DNA of 47,514 nt from Xanthobacteraceae bacterium (lineage in GTDB: Bacteria; Pseudomonadota; Alphaproteobacteria; Rhizobiales; Xanthobacteraceae). Of this stretch, positions 8,286-14,868 are shown in pieces (the first letter of the stretch is position 1; every line of letters begins with the position of its first letter). Location of the stretch: contig JAQGJU010000141.1 in NCBI GenBank assembly GCA_028290465.1, positions 1 through 47,514 on the forward strand, in the 5' to 3' direction. Made by a program: the position numbers and the translations under genes. The notes beneath the pieces were generated by a model. That model saw only the letters and a program-made list of their open reading frames with translations, did no database searches and was not told the DNA's origin.

Positions 8286-9599
8286 TCAGGAGGCGCCGCC
8301 GCACTTCTTGGTGATGGTGTTGTAGTTACCGCACTTCAGCTTGACCCAATCGGCTTCCAGCGGCTTGGAGTCCGGCAGGAAGTCGGACCACGCATCGCCC
8401 GGCACCAGGCCCGGGGTCTTCCACACCACGTCGAACTGACCGTCACCCTTGATCTCGCCGATGAACACCGGCTTGGTGATGTGGTGGTTCGGGAGCATCT
8501 CGGAGATGCCGCCGGTCAGGTTCGGCGCCTTGATGCCCGGCAGTGCGTCAATCACCTTGTCCGGATCGGTGGTCTTGGCGGCCTCGACCGCCTTGACCCA
8601 CATGGCGAAGCCGACGACGTGGGCTTCCATCGGATCGTTCGTGACGCGCTTCGGGTTCTTGGTGTAGGCCTTCCACTTGGCGATGAACTCGTCATTGCTC
8701 TTGTCCTTGATCGACTGGAAGTAGTTCCAGGCGGCCAGATGGCCGAGCAGCGGCTTGGTGTCGAGACCGGCGAGCTCTTCCTCACCGACCGAGAACGCCA
8801 CGACCGGGATCTCGGTCGCCTTGATGCCCTGGTTGCCGAGCTCCTTGTAGAACGGCACGTTGGCGTCACCGTTGATGGTCGACACCACCGCAGTCTTCTT
8901 GCCGGCCGAGCCGAACTTCTTGATGTCCGACACAATGGTCTGCCAATCGGAATGTCCGAACGGCGTGTAGTTGATCATGATGTCTTCTTTCGCGACACCC
9001 TTCCCGATCAGATAGGCTTCGAGAATCTTATTGGTGGTGCGCGGATAGACGTAGTCGGTGCCGGCCAGAACCCAGCGCTGCACTTTCTCTTCCTTGGCCA
9101 GATAGTCGACCGCCGGGATCGCCTGCTGGTTCGGAGCGGCGCCGGTGTAGAACACGTTGCGCTCGCTCTCCTCGCCCTCATACTGGACTGGGTAGAACAG
9201 GATCGAGTTCAGCTCCTTGAATACCGGCAACACCGACTTGCGCGACACCGAGGTCCAGCAGCCGAACACCGCGACGACTTTGTCCTTGGAGATCAGTTCG
9301 CGGGCCTTTTCGGCGAACAGCGGCCAGTTCGAAGCCGGGTCGACGACCACCGCCTCGAGCTTCTTGCCGAGCAGACCGCCCTTCTTGTTCTGCTCGTCAA
9401 TGAGGAACAGCATCGTGTCTTTCAGCGTGGTCTCGCTGATCGCCATGGTGCCGGAAAGCGAATGGAGAATGCCGACCTTGATGGTTTCCTGGGCCTGGGC
9501 GGGCATCGCCGCCGCAAGACCAATGCCGAGACCGGCCGCGGCGGCGAGCCACCGTTGGGCCATCGGTCGCTCGGCGACCGTGCGAATCGTGTTGAGCAT
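8286..9599 (-). CDS. urtA: urea-binding periplasmic protein UrtA
   Basis: A 437-residue periplasmic receptor for the urea transporter. The signal peptide spans residues 1 to about 37 (hydrophobic core LAAAAGLGIGLAAAMPAQA, then QETIKVG). Family blocks include GILHSLSGTMAISETTLKD, VFGCWTSVSRKSVLPVF, FYPVQYEGEE, the YIYP-like segment VLAGTDYVYPRTTNKILE, and DPMEAHVVGFAMW. The near-identity of these blocks to known UrtA separates it from branched-chain amino acid receptors. ATG start at 9599; a sigma-54 promoter lies about 70 bases upstream. It is the first gene of the probable urtABCDE-ure operon. Confidence 0.96.
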   Translation of the reverse strand: MLNTIRTVAERPMAQRWLAAAAGLGIGLAAAMPAQAQETIKVGILHSLSGTMAISETTLKDTMLFLIDEQNKKGGLLGKKLEAVVVDPASNWPLFAEKARELISKDKVVAVFGCWTSVSRKSVLPVFKELNSILFYPVQYEGEESERNVFYTGAAPNQQAIPAVDYLAKEEKVQRWVLAGTDYVYPRTTNKILEAYLIGKGVAKEDIMINYTPFGHSDWQTIVSDIKKFGSAGKKTAVVSTINGDANVPFYKELGNQGIKATEIPVVAFSVGEEELAGLDTKPLLGHLAAWNYFQSIKDKSNDEFIAKWKAYTKNPKRVTNDPMEAHVVGFAMWVKAVEAAKTTDPDKVIDALPGIKAPNLTGGISEMLPNHHITKPVFIGEIKGDGQFDVVWKTPGLVPGDAWSDFLPDSKPLEADWVKLKCGNYNTITKKCGGAS

Positions 9600-9668
9600 T
9601 ATTCATCCCTCTGCGTTTGACGGCGCGCGTGCGAACCCGGCGGTGTCCTCGCGCATGACAGGGATTTC

Positions 9669-9684
9669 GCAAGCCGCGTGCCAA
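9669..9684 (-). promoter_or_regulatory. sigma-54 (RpoN) promoter for urtA
   Basis: The minus strand reads TTGGCACGCGGCTTGC. This has the invariant GG and GC elements with the correct spacing and fits the TGGCACG-N4-TTGC consensus with no mismatch. Transcription would start near 9657, leaving a leader of about 58 bases before the urtA ATG. Sigma-54 promoters depend on an enhancer-binding protein. For urea transport the usual activator is NtrC, active under nitrogen limitation; this is known for related systems and inferred here. No unambiguous NtrC half-site pair (TGC-N11-GCA) was found upstream. Confidence 0.8.
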
Positions 9685-9724
9685 CTCGCCGCAGGCCGCA
9701 AACCGTTGAATCGACGCGTGAATC

Positions 9725-9767
9725 AAAAACAGGCCAAATGCCTGCCTATTGGGCAGGCATTTGGCCT
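9725..9767 (-). terminator. intrinsic terminator after the Bug receptor gene
   Basis: A perfect 16-bp stem (AGGCCAAATGCCTGCC and its complement) with a 5-base loop is followed on the minus strand by GTTTTTG. It lies about 110 bases after the stop of the gene at 9877-10866 and just upstream of the urtA promoter. It would therefore insulate the urea operon from read-through. The dyad sits roughly 75-110 bases upstream of the expected urtA transcription start, so a second role as a regulator binding site is possible. Confidence 0.75.
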
Positions 9768-9876
9768 AGGTAATTTAATAGGCAATATGCGTACAATGTG
9801 GGCGAGCTATGCTGCAGTGCGGTGGCCGACGCCCGTTAGCGCGTAACGAAACTTACTCGGACACCTTCGACCGGCC

Positions 9877-10866
9877 TCATTCGGCCTTGGCACCGGACGC
9901 GCGCACGATTTGCGACCATTTGGTCTCCTCGGCGTCGATATCGGCGGCATATCCCTCGGGCGTGCTCATCAGCACCTCGGCGCCATCCGCTGCGAGGCGC
10001 GCCCGGATGTCCGGCGCCGTCAATGCGGCCAGCAATGCGGCATTGAGCTTGTCGACGATCGGACGGGGCGTGCCGGCGGGCGCCACGATGCCGTAGCGCA
10101 GCACGGCCTCGTAACCAGGCAGGCCGGCTTCCGCCACCGTCGGCAGATCCGGAAACTGCGCCGAGCGCTTGCCGGCCGTTACCGCCAGCGCGCGCACTTT
10201 TTTCTCCTGCACCAGACCGATGGCGGGCGCCAGCGAACTGAAATACAGCGCCACATGGCCGCCGATCAGGTCGTTGAGCGCAGGCCCCGTGCCTTTATAC
10301 GGAATGTGCGTCAGTTCGATCCCGGCCGTGCTCGCGAACAGCACCGCCGCGAGGTGGATGCCGCTGCCGGAGCCCGCCGAAGCGTAGTTGAGCTGGCCGG
10401 GATGCTTTTTGGCGTGCGCGATCAACTCGCTGATCGACGTCACGGCCACCCCCGGATGCACCAGCACCACCAGCCCGCCGGTCGCGATCAGGCCGACCGG
10501 AGCAAAATCCTTGCGCGGGTTGTAACCGGCATTGGGATACAGCGACGGCGCGATCGCCAAGGTGCCGGTGCCGCCGAGGCCTAGCGTATAGCCGTCCGGC
10601 GGGCTTTTCGCGACCATGCGCGTGCCGACCGAGCCGCCGGCGCCGCCCTTGTTGTCGATGATGATCTGTTGGCCGAGCGTCCGGCTCATCTTCTCGGCGA
10701 TCAGCCGGGCGATGACGTCGTTGCCCCCACCAGCCGCGAACGGCACCACCAGCGTGATCGGACGGCTCGGGTAGTCCTGCGCGACCGACGGCCTGGGCCC
10801 CACAGCCGCGAACGCCAAAACAGCAAGCGCGGTCAGCGCCGCCCGCGGTTTCCCTTGGCTTGGCAT
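9877..10866 (-). CDS. Bug/TctC-family tripartite tricarboxylate-type solute-binding protein
   Basis: A 329-residue periplasmic receptor. The signal peptide covers residues 1 to about 29 (ALTALAVLAFAAVGPRPSVAQ), followed by the family start DYPSRPITLVVPFAAGGGND. Other Bug motifs are GQQIIIDNKGGAGGSVGT, YTLGLGGTGTLAI, NYASAGSGSGIHLAA and HIPYKGTGPALNDLIGGHV. These receptors bind small carboxylates or aromatic acids. No TctA or TctB membrane component is in the window, so it is an orphan receptor, as is common for the family. I chose ATG 10866 because it opens on a signal peptide and has a GGGGGGAG box upstream. It is divergent from galB, so a role in uptake of an aromatic acid feeding galBC is plausible but unproven. 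Confidence 0.88.
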   Translation of the reverse strand: MPSQGKPRAALTALAVLAFAAVGPRPSVAQDYPSRPITLVVPFAAGGGNDVIARLIAEKMSRTLGQQIIIDNKGGAGGSVGTRMVAKSPPDGYTLGLGGTGTLAIAPSLYPNAGYNPRKDFAPVGLIATGGLVVLVHPGVAVTSISELIAHAKKHPGQLNYASAGSGSGIHLAAVLFASTAGIELTHIPYKGTGPALNDLIGGHVALYFSSLAPAIGLVQEKKVRALAVTAGKRSAQFPDLPTVAEAGLPGYEAVLRYGIVAPAGTPRPIVDKLNAALLAALTAPDIRARLAADGAEVLMSTPEGYAADIDAEETKWSQIVRASGAKAE

Positions 10867-11234
10867 GCTAGCTCCCCCCTGACGTCTTGTTTTTTTGAAG
10901 CCGGCGTTGATCGCCGGACCGGTTTTGCAGCCCGGCGTTGATGCCGGTTGGACTTGCGCGACGTCATCATAGGCGAATTTGGCCGGTTTCGCCCGCAACT
11001 GTTTAGACACCCAATAAAGTGCACCGATTTCAATGAGATTGGGCTTGATCGAGGCGTCGCGGCGGGCTTCATTGCCGCCGCGATTGGCAACGGCCGAGTT
11101 TCCATCCGCGGGCTCGCTTGTCGCCCGCCTGGGTTTGGCCGGGCTCCGTCATCGTCCACGGCCTTCCGGTTTGCGACGTCAGCCGTCGCCGTCATTTCGT
11201 AGGCCGGGCAGCCACTCTTGAGGAGATAAGTTTT
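10867..11234. other. divergent intergenic region between the Bug receptor and galB
   Basis: No convincing gene is seen here. An open frame extends upstream of the receptor's chosen start but has no signal or family match. The region must hold promoters for both directions. It contains two small hairpins (10901-10947) and, at 11221-11225, the AGGAG ribosome-binding site of galB. No regulator box could be named. Confidence 0.6.
10901..10947. repeat. two tandem small hairpins sharing the core CCGGCGTTGAT
   Basis: CCGGCG-TTGAT-CGCCGG (10901-10917) and CCGGC-GTTGAT-GCCGG (10932-10947) are near copies of one stem-loop, 14 bases apart. They lie in the leader of the Bug receptor gene, 35-80 bases before its start. 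They could be a REP-like element or a leader structure; nothing further can be concluded. Confidence 0.5.
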
Positions 11235-11960
11235 ATGGCCGAACAACAGAAGACCGGGCTTGTCGTCACCGCCCATCCCGGCGATTTCGTCTGGCGTGCC
11301 GGGGGCGCCATCGCGCTGCACGTCAAGAAGGGCTACCGCGTCAAGATCGTCTGCATGTCGTTCGGTGAGCGCGGCGAGAGCCAGTTCGCCTGGAAGGAAA
11401 AGGGCGCGACGCTGGAAAGCGTCAAGGCCGGCCGCAAGGACGAGGCCGAACGCGCCGCCGAAATCCTCGGCGCCGAGATCGAGTTCTTCGATGCTGGCGA
11501 CTATCCGCTGCGCGTCAACGAGCGGCATTTCGACCGCATGGTCGACATCTACCGCGAAATGAGCCCATCCTTCGTGCTCAGCCACGCGCTGGAAGACCCG
11601 TACAATTTCGACCATCCGAATGCGGCGCATTTCGCGCAGGAGACCCGCGTGGTCGCGCAGGCGATGGGCCATAAGCCGGACGCCAAATACACCTACTCGG
11701 CGCCGCCCGTGTTCCTGTTCGAGCCGCACCAGCCCGAGCAGTGCAACTTCAAGCCCACCGCGATCCTCAACATCGACGAGGTCTGGGAGCAGAAATACAA
11801 TGCGTTTCAGGTGCTGGCCGCGCAGAAGCACCTGTGGGCCTATTACGAGCGCGTCGCGCTCAATCGCGGCATGCAAGGCGGCCGCAATTCCGGCAAGCCT
11901 ATGACCTATGGCGAGGCGTATCAGCGCCTGTTCCCGCAAGCCCTGGAGGAATTGGCATGA
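11235..11960 (+). CDS. galB: 4-oxalomesaconate hydratase, GalB type (PIG-L fold)
   Basis: A 241-residue Zn-dependent hydratase of the PIG-L/LmbE superfamily that turns 4-oxalomesaconate into 4-carboxy-4-hydroxy-2-oxoadipate. It matches Pseudomonas putida GalB along its length as I recall it: HPGDFVWRAGGAIALH near residue 14, SFGERGES near 42, FFDAGDYPLRV near 84, LEDPYNFDHPNAAHFAQE near 119, FEPHQPEQC and a C-terminal YQRLFPQALEELA. Candidate metal ligands are His14, Asp17 and a His in 126-132 (DHPNAAH). ATG 11235 has AGGAG ten bases upstream. The stop overlaps the start of galC, so the two are coupled. GalB is a non-homologous alternative to LigJ in gallate and protocatechuate 4,5-cleavage. 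Confidence 0.88.
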   Translation: MAEQQKTGLVVTAHPGDFVWRAGGAIALHVKKGYRVKIVCMSFGERGESQFAWKEKGATLESVKAGRKDEAERAAEILGAEIEFFDAGDYPLRVNERHFDRMVDIYREMSPSFVLSHALEDPYNFDHPNAAHFAQETRVVAQAMGHKPDAKYTYSAPPVFLFEPHQPEQCNFKPTAILNIDEVWEQKYNAFQVLAAQKHLWAYYERVALNRGMQGGRNSGKPMTYGEAYQRLFPQALEELA

Positions 11961-12649
11961 AGCCCGTCGTCGTTCGCAACATCCATCGCGCCGACTCCAA
12001 CGCGGTCGGCATTCTGGAAAGCCTGGGCGTTTCGACCTCGCATGAGGCGCTCGGCCGCTCCAACCTGATGAAGCCCTATATGCGGCCGATCTGGGCCGGC
12101 GCTTCGATCGCCGGGCCGGCCGTCACCGTGTTGGCGCAGCCCGGTGACAACTGGATGATCCACGTCGCCATCGAGCAGTGCCAGCCGGGCGACATTCTCG
12201 TCGTCGGCTGCACCACCGACAATACCGACGGCATGTTCGGCGATCTCCTTGGCACCTCGCTCAAAGCGCGCGGCGTCAAGGGGCTGGTCATCGACGCCGG
12301 CTGCCGCGACGTGGCGGAGCTTCAGCAGATGGGCTTCCCGGTATGGTCGCGGGCGATCTCGGCCAAGGGCACCGTCAAGGCGACGCTCGGCGCGGTGAAC
12401 ATTCCGGTGGTGTGCGCCGGCGTCAACGTCATCCCGGGCGACGTGGTCGTGGCCGACGATGACGGCGTGGTCATCATTCCGGCCAAGTTGGCCGTCGAGG
12501 TCGCCCAGAAGGGCTTCAAGCGCCGCGAAGACGAAGACGGCAAGCGGCAGAAGCTCGCCTCCGGCATCCTGGGTCTCGACATGTACAATATGCGCGAGCC
12601 GCTGGCGAAGGCCGGCCTCGTTTATGTCGACAATCCGGAAGACGTGTAA
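11957..12649 (+). CDS. galC: 4-carboxy-4-hydroxy-2-oxoadipate aldolase / oxaloacetate decarboxylase (RraA fold)
   Basis: A 230-residue class II pyruvate aldolase of the LigK/ProA/GalC group, which splits 4-carboxy-4-hydroxy-2-oxoadipate to pyruvate and oxaloacetate. The signature GDLLGTSLKARGVKGLVIDA followed by GCRD (about residues 95-118) carries the conserved Arg117-Asp118 pair that positions the divalent metal and substrate. Further matches are GASIAGPAVTVLAQPGDNWM and PGDVVVADDDGVVIIP. The start overlaps galB by four bases, with GGAGGA upstream. A C-terminal KRREDEDGKRQKLASGILGLD is typical of this group. Product of GalB is its substrate, so the pair forms the end of the pathway. A terminator follows. 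Confidence 0.9.
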   Translation: MKPVVVRNIHRADSNAVGILESLGVSTSHEALGRSNLMKPYMRPIWAGASIAGPAVTVLAQPGDNWMIHVAIEQCQPGDILVVGCTTDNTDGMFGDLLGTSLKARGVKGLVIDAGCRDVAELQQMGFPVWSRAISAKGTVKATLGAVNIPVVCAGVNVIPGDVVVADDDGVVIIPAKLAVEVAQKGFKRREDEDGKRQKLASGILGLDMYNMREPLAKAGLVYVDNPEDV

Positions 12650-12683
12650 CGCGAAGCGGTTGTCTTGAGATCATATTAGATCC

Positions 12684-12721
12684 AGGGCCGTCCGCATAAC
12701 AGCGGGCGGCCCTCGTCTTTT
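12684..12721 (+). terminator. intrinsic terminator of galBC
   Basis: A 12-bp stem with one T-G pair (AGGGCCGTCCGC / GCGGGCGGCCCT), a loop ATAACA and a trailing CGTCTTTT lie 35 bases after galC. The U-run is on the plus strand only, so it terminates galBC and not the small minus-strand gene that faces it. Confidence 0.75.
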
Positions 12722-12728
12722 CGGCTAA

Positions 12729-12944
12729 CTACGCTTTGTTTTCCGTCACGACAATTCTCTTGTCGCCGACGACATAACGCGTCAGCAGCACCGCGACATC
12801 CTTGCGCAGATCGGCATCGGTGTGGTCGGCCGACCACACCCGGACATGGATTTCCCGGCCCTTCTCGGTCAGATCGAAATCCACGATCATGCCGGAGGCC
12901 GCCATGATCGCGAGCGCGCCCGCGATTGCTTTCAAATAGGCCAT
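12729..12944 (-). CDS. small hypothetical protein with an N-terminal membrane segment
   Basis: A possible 71-residue protein that I do not recognise. Residues 3-19 (YLKAIAGALAIMAASGM) form a hydrophobic segment. The remainder (DFDLTEKGREIHVRVWSADHT, then RKDVAVLLTRYVVGDKRIVVTE) reads like a compact beta-rich domain with natural amino-acid usage. I used ATG 12944; ATG 12998 would add 18 residues. The gene stands alone, convergent with galBC, and no function can be proposed. Confidence 0.5.
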   Translation of the reverse strand: MAYLKAIAGALAIMAASGMIVDFDLTEKGREIHVRVWSADHTDADLRKDVAVLLTRYVVGDKRIVVTENKA

Positions 12945-13099
12945 GGTTGCACCCAAACCGCTCGACGTTTCGGCCTCGCACGCCATGAGGAATGCCATGG
13001 CGACCGGCCGTGTCGGGGGAGTAGCGGCGATTGACGCAGGTTCGATGTCAGGAGCGTGGCCAAAGCGAGGTCGTTCGTTAACGGTCCGATGTCACACCA

Positions 13100-13209
13100 A
13101 GCGTTTTCGAGCGAAGTGGCCTCCGGTTCGCGCAAAGAAAACGAGTCTTTATAAAAAGTTAGAGCGCGCTCGCACGCAAAACCGGCACCCATTTTGCTGA
13201 ACGCGCTCT
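13100..13209. repeat. composite intergenic palindrome pair (copy 1)
   Basis: Two palindromic elements lie side by side. The first is AGCGTTTTCGAGCGAAGTGG...GGTTCGCGCAAAGAAAACGAG. The second is TTAGAGCGCGCTCGCACGC, then AAAACCGGCACCCATTTTGC and TGAACGCGCTCT. The same two elements occur in the same order and spacing at 37162-37273, and a diverged second element is at 8174-8225. The type is familiar from Bradyrhizobium-like genomes. It fills the gap between the small gene at 12729-12944 and the VOC gene. Confidence 0.85.
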
Positions 13210-13325
13210 GGAAGGGGTCTAAAGCAGACCGCGTTCTGAGGCGTTTCCGGCTTCCCATACCGGATGACCGGCATTAGAACCTTGCTGCGACAAAGCGCCC
13301 GGTTTCTGACAGGCACGACGGATCC

Positions 13326-14294
13326 ATGACCCAGCACGACCCCGAGCCCATTTTCGACATCGCCCATCTCGGCCACCTCGAACTTCTGACGCCGAAATTC
13401 GAAGAAAGCCGCAAATTCTTCATCGACGTGATGGGCATGACCCAGAGCGGCGAGAAAGGCGACTCGGTCTATCTGCGCGGCTGGGACGATTACGAGCGCT
13501 ATTCACTCAAACTGACCGCGTCCAAGACCTCCGGCATGGCCCATGTCGCGTTCCGCACCCGCTCACCGCAGGCGCTGGAGCGCCGCGCTGCCGCGCTCAA
13601 AGGCTCTGGCTTCGATATCGGCTGGACCGATGGCGACCTTGGCCACGGCAAGACCTTCGTGTGCAAGGACCCGGACGGCCATGTGGTCGAGCTCTATTAT
13701 GACACCGAATGGTACGATCCGCCGCCGGAACTCAAACCCGCCCTGAAGAATCAGGCGCAGCGCTATCCGGCGCGCGGCATCAATGTGCGTCGCATCGATC
13801 ACTTCAATGGCCTCGCCACCGACATCAAGGCGAACCGCGAATTCTTCGAAAACTATCTCGGCTTCCGCCTGACCGAGCAGATCGTGATGGATGACGGCAC
13901 CGAAGCCGGCATGTGGCTGACCGCGACCAACAAGAGCTACGACTTCGCCTATACGCGCGACCACACCTCGACGCGCGGGCGTTTCCACCACGTCACCTAT
14001 GCGCTCGACTCGCGCGAGGACATCCTGCGCGCCGCCGACATCTTTCTGGAGAACGGCATCTATATCGAGACCGGCCCGCATAAGCATGCGGTGCAGCAAA
14101 CCTTCTTCCTGTATGTCTATGAGCCGGGCGGCAACCGCGTCGAAGTCGCGTGCGCGGGCGCGCGGCTGGTGCTGGCGCCGGACTGGAAGCCGATCCGCTG
14201 GACCGAGACCGAACGCAAGAAGGGCCAAGCCTGGGGCCTGAAGACCATCGAGTCGTTCCACACCCACGGCACGCCGCCGGTCGAGCATAAGTAG
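13326..14294 (+). CDS. VOC-family extradiol dioxygenase-like protein
   Basis: A 322-residue two-module VOC protein resembling type I extradiol catechol and homoprotocatechuate 2,3-dioxygenases. The iron triad is visible as His159 (RRIDHFNG), His222 (GRFHHVTY) and Glu273 (GNRVEV). The second-sphere His254 and Tyr263 are also in register with XylE His246 and Tyr255. By eye, Tyr205 (SYDFAYT) sits where XylE has the acid/base catalyst His199 (AHDVAFI), which may mean changed chemistry. The tail KPIRWTETERKKGQAWG resembles the homoprotocatechuate type. ATG start at 13326 with a weak ribosome-binding site. It precedes a FlK-like thioesterase and follows galBC, which suggests ring cleavage of an unidentified aromatic. 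Confidence 0.82.
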   Translation: MTQHDPEPIFDIAHLGHLELLTPKFEESRKFFIDVMGMTQSGEKGDSVYLRGWDDYERYSLKLTASKTSGMAHVAFRTRSPQALERRAAALKGSGFDIGWTDGDLGHGKTFVCKDPDGHVVELYYDTEWYDPPPELKPALKNQAQRYPARGINVRRIDHFNGLATDIKANREFFENYLGFRLTEQIVMDDGTEAGMWLTATNKSYDFAYTRDHTSTRGRFHHVTYALDSREDILRAADIFLENGIYIETGPHKHAVQQTFFLYVYEPGGNRVEVACAGARLVLAPDWKPIRWTETERKKGQAWGLKTIESFHTHGTPPVEHK

Positions 14295-14321
14295 TTGAAG
14301 CTGAGATTGAGTTGGCGACAC

Positions 14322-14349
14322 TTCCTCTTCCCGCGCGCGGGAAGAGGAA
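14322..14349. repeat. perfect 28-bp palindrome
   Basis: TTCCTCTTCCCGCG is followed immediately by its reverse complement, with no spacer. It lies between the VOC gene stop and the thioesterase start. The core (CTCTTCCCGCGCGCGGGAAGAG) resembles the CTCTCCCCGCGCGCGGGGAGAG arm of the element at 17250-17395, so it may be a remnant of that repeat family. It lacks a following U-run. Confidence 0.8.
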
Positions 14350-14373
14350 AGCCGCACCGGAACGGAAAACATC

Positions 14374-14784
14374 ATGACTGACCTGTCGAAGCTTACCGTC
14401 GGCCTCATCGGCACCGCCGAGATCGTAGTCGGCCCTGAACACACCGCGCCGAGCGTCGGCAGCGGTGCCGTGCATGTGCTGGCGACGCCGGTGATGATCA
14501 ATCTCATGGAAGCCGCTGCGCTGGCCTGCGTCGAGCATCTGTTGCCGCCGGGTCATCAAAGCCTCGGCACACATCTCAATGTCGGCCACTACGCGGCAAC
14601 GCCGGTCGGCATGCGGCTCACCGCCACCGCCGAGGTCACCAAGGTCGATGGACGGCTGATCGAGTTTCGCGTCGAAGCCCATGACGAGGCCGAACGCGTT
14701 GGCGACGGCACGCATACGCGTGTCGTGGTCAATGTCGAGCGCTTCGACAAGCGCGTTCAGGCGAAGCTCCCGAAGGCAAAGTAG
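14374..14784 (+). CDS. FlK-like hotdog-fold acyl-CoA thioesterase
   Basis: A 136-residue hotdog protein resembling Streptomyces FlK, the fluoroacetyl-CoA thioesterase. The FlK triad Thr42-Glu50-His76 is matched by Thr38, Glu46 and His72 with identical spacing (ATPVMINLMEAAALA and LNVGHYAATPVGM). The block SLGTHLNVGHYAATPVG and the C-terminal RVEAHDEAERVGDGTHTRVV are also family-like. It would be cytoplasmic and hydrolyse a short acyl-CoA. Most homologues are not known to act on fluoroacetyl-CoA, so the substrate is open. It follows the VOC gene by 79 bases on the same strand. Confidence 0.82.
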   Translation: MTDLSKLTVGLIGTAEIVVGPEHTAPSVGSGAVHVLATPVMINLMEAAALACVEHLLPPGHQSLGTHLNVGHYAATPVGMRLTATAEVTKVDGRLIEFRVEAHDEAERVGDGTHTRVVVNVERFDKRVQAKLPKAK

Positions 14785-14797
14785 CTCCAAACGTTTT

Positions 14798-14868
14798 GAG
14801 CATGATCTTTTCCGAAAACCGGCCCACCCCGGATCAAGTCCGGGGGCATGCTTTTCGGGATCATGCTC
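14798..14868. repeat. GAGCATGATC palindrome with an internal hairpin
   Basis: Arms GAGCATGATC (14798-14807) and GATCATGCTC (14859-14868) bracket TTTTCCGAAAACC on one side and CTTTTCGG on the other, the usual form of this repeat. Inside is a second stem, CCCCGG-ATCAAGT-CCGGGG, absent from the copy at 20757-20805. The element lies between two converging genes, and its last base is the first base of the MFS stop codon. Confidence 0.85.

Noticed and set aside
9739-9759. Possible NtrC site within the dyad upstream of urtA.
   Set aside because: The TGC and GCA half-sites have spacings of 7 or 15 bases instead of the usual 11, so the consensus is not met.
11118-11234. An N-terminal extension of GalB.
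   Set aside because: The family sequence begins at the ATG at 11235, which has an AGGAG box upstream, and the extension has no matching residues.
10833-11939. A 368-codon minus-strand frame spanning galB and the divergent gap.
   Set aside because: It lies antisense to galB, which matches its family throughout; the frame has no motif and crosses a promoter region.
13100-13209. A CRISPR array, because of repeated palindromic units.
   Set aside because: Only two unlike elements are present, with no regular repeats and spacers and no cas genes.
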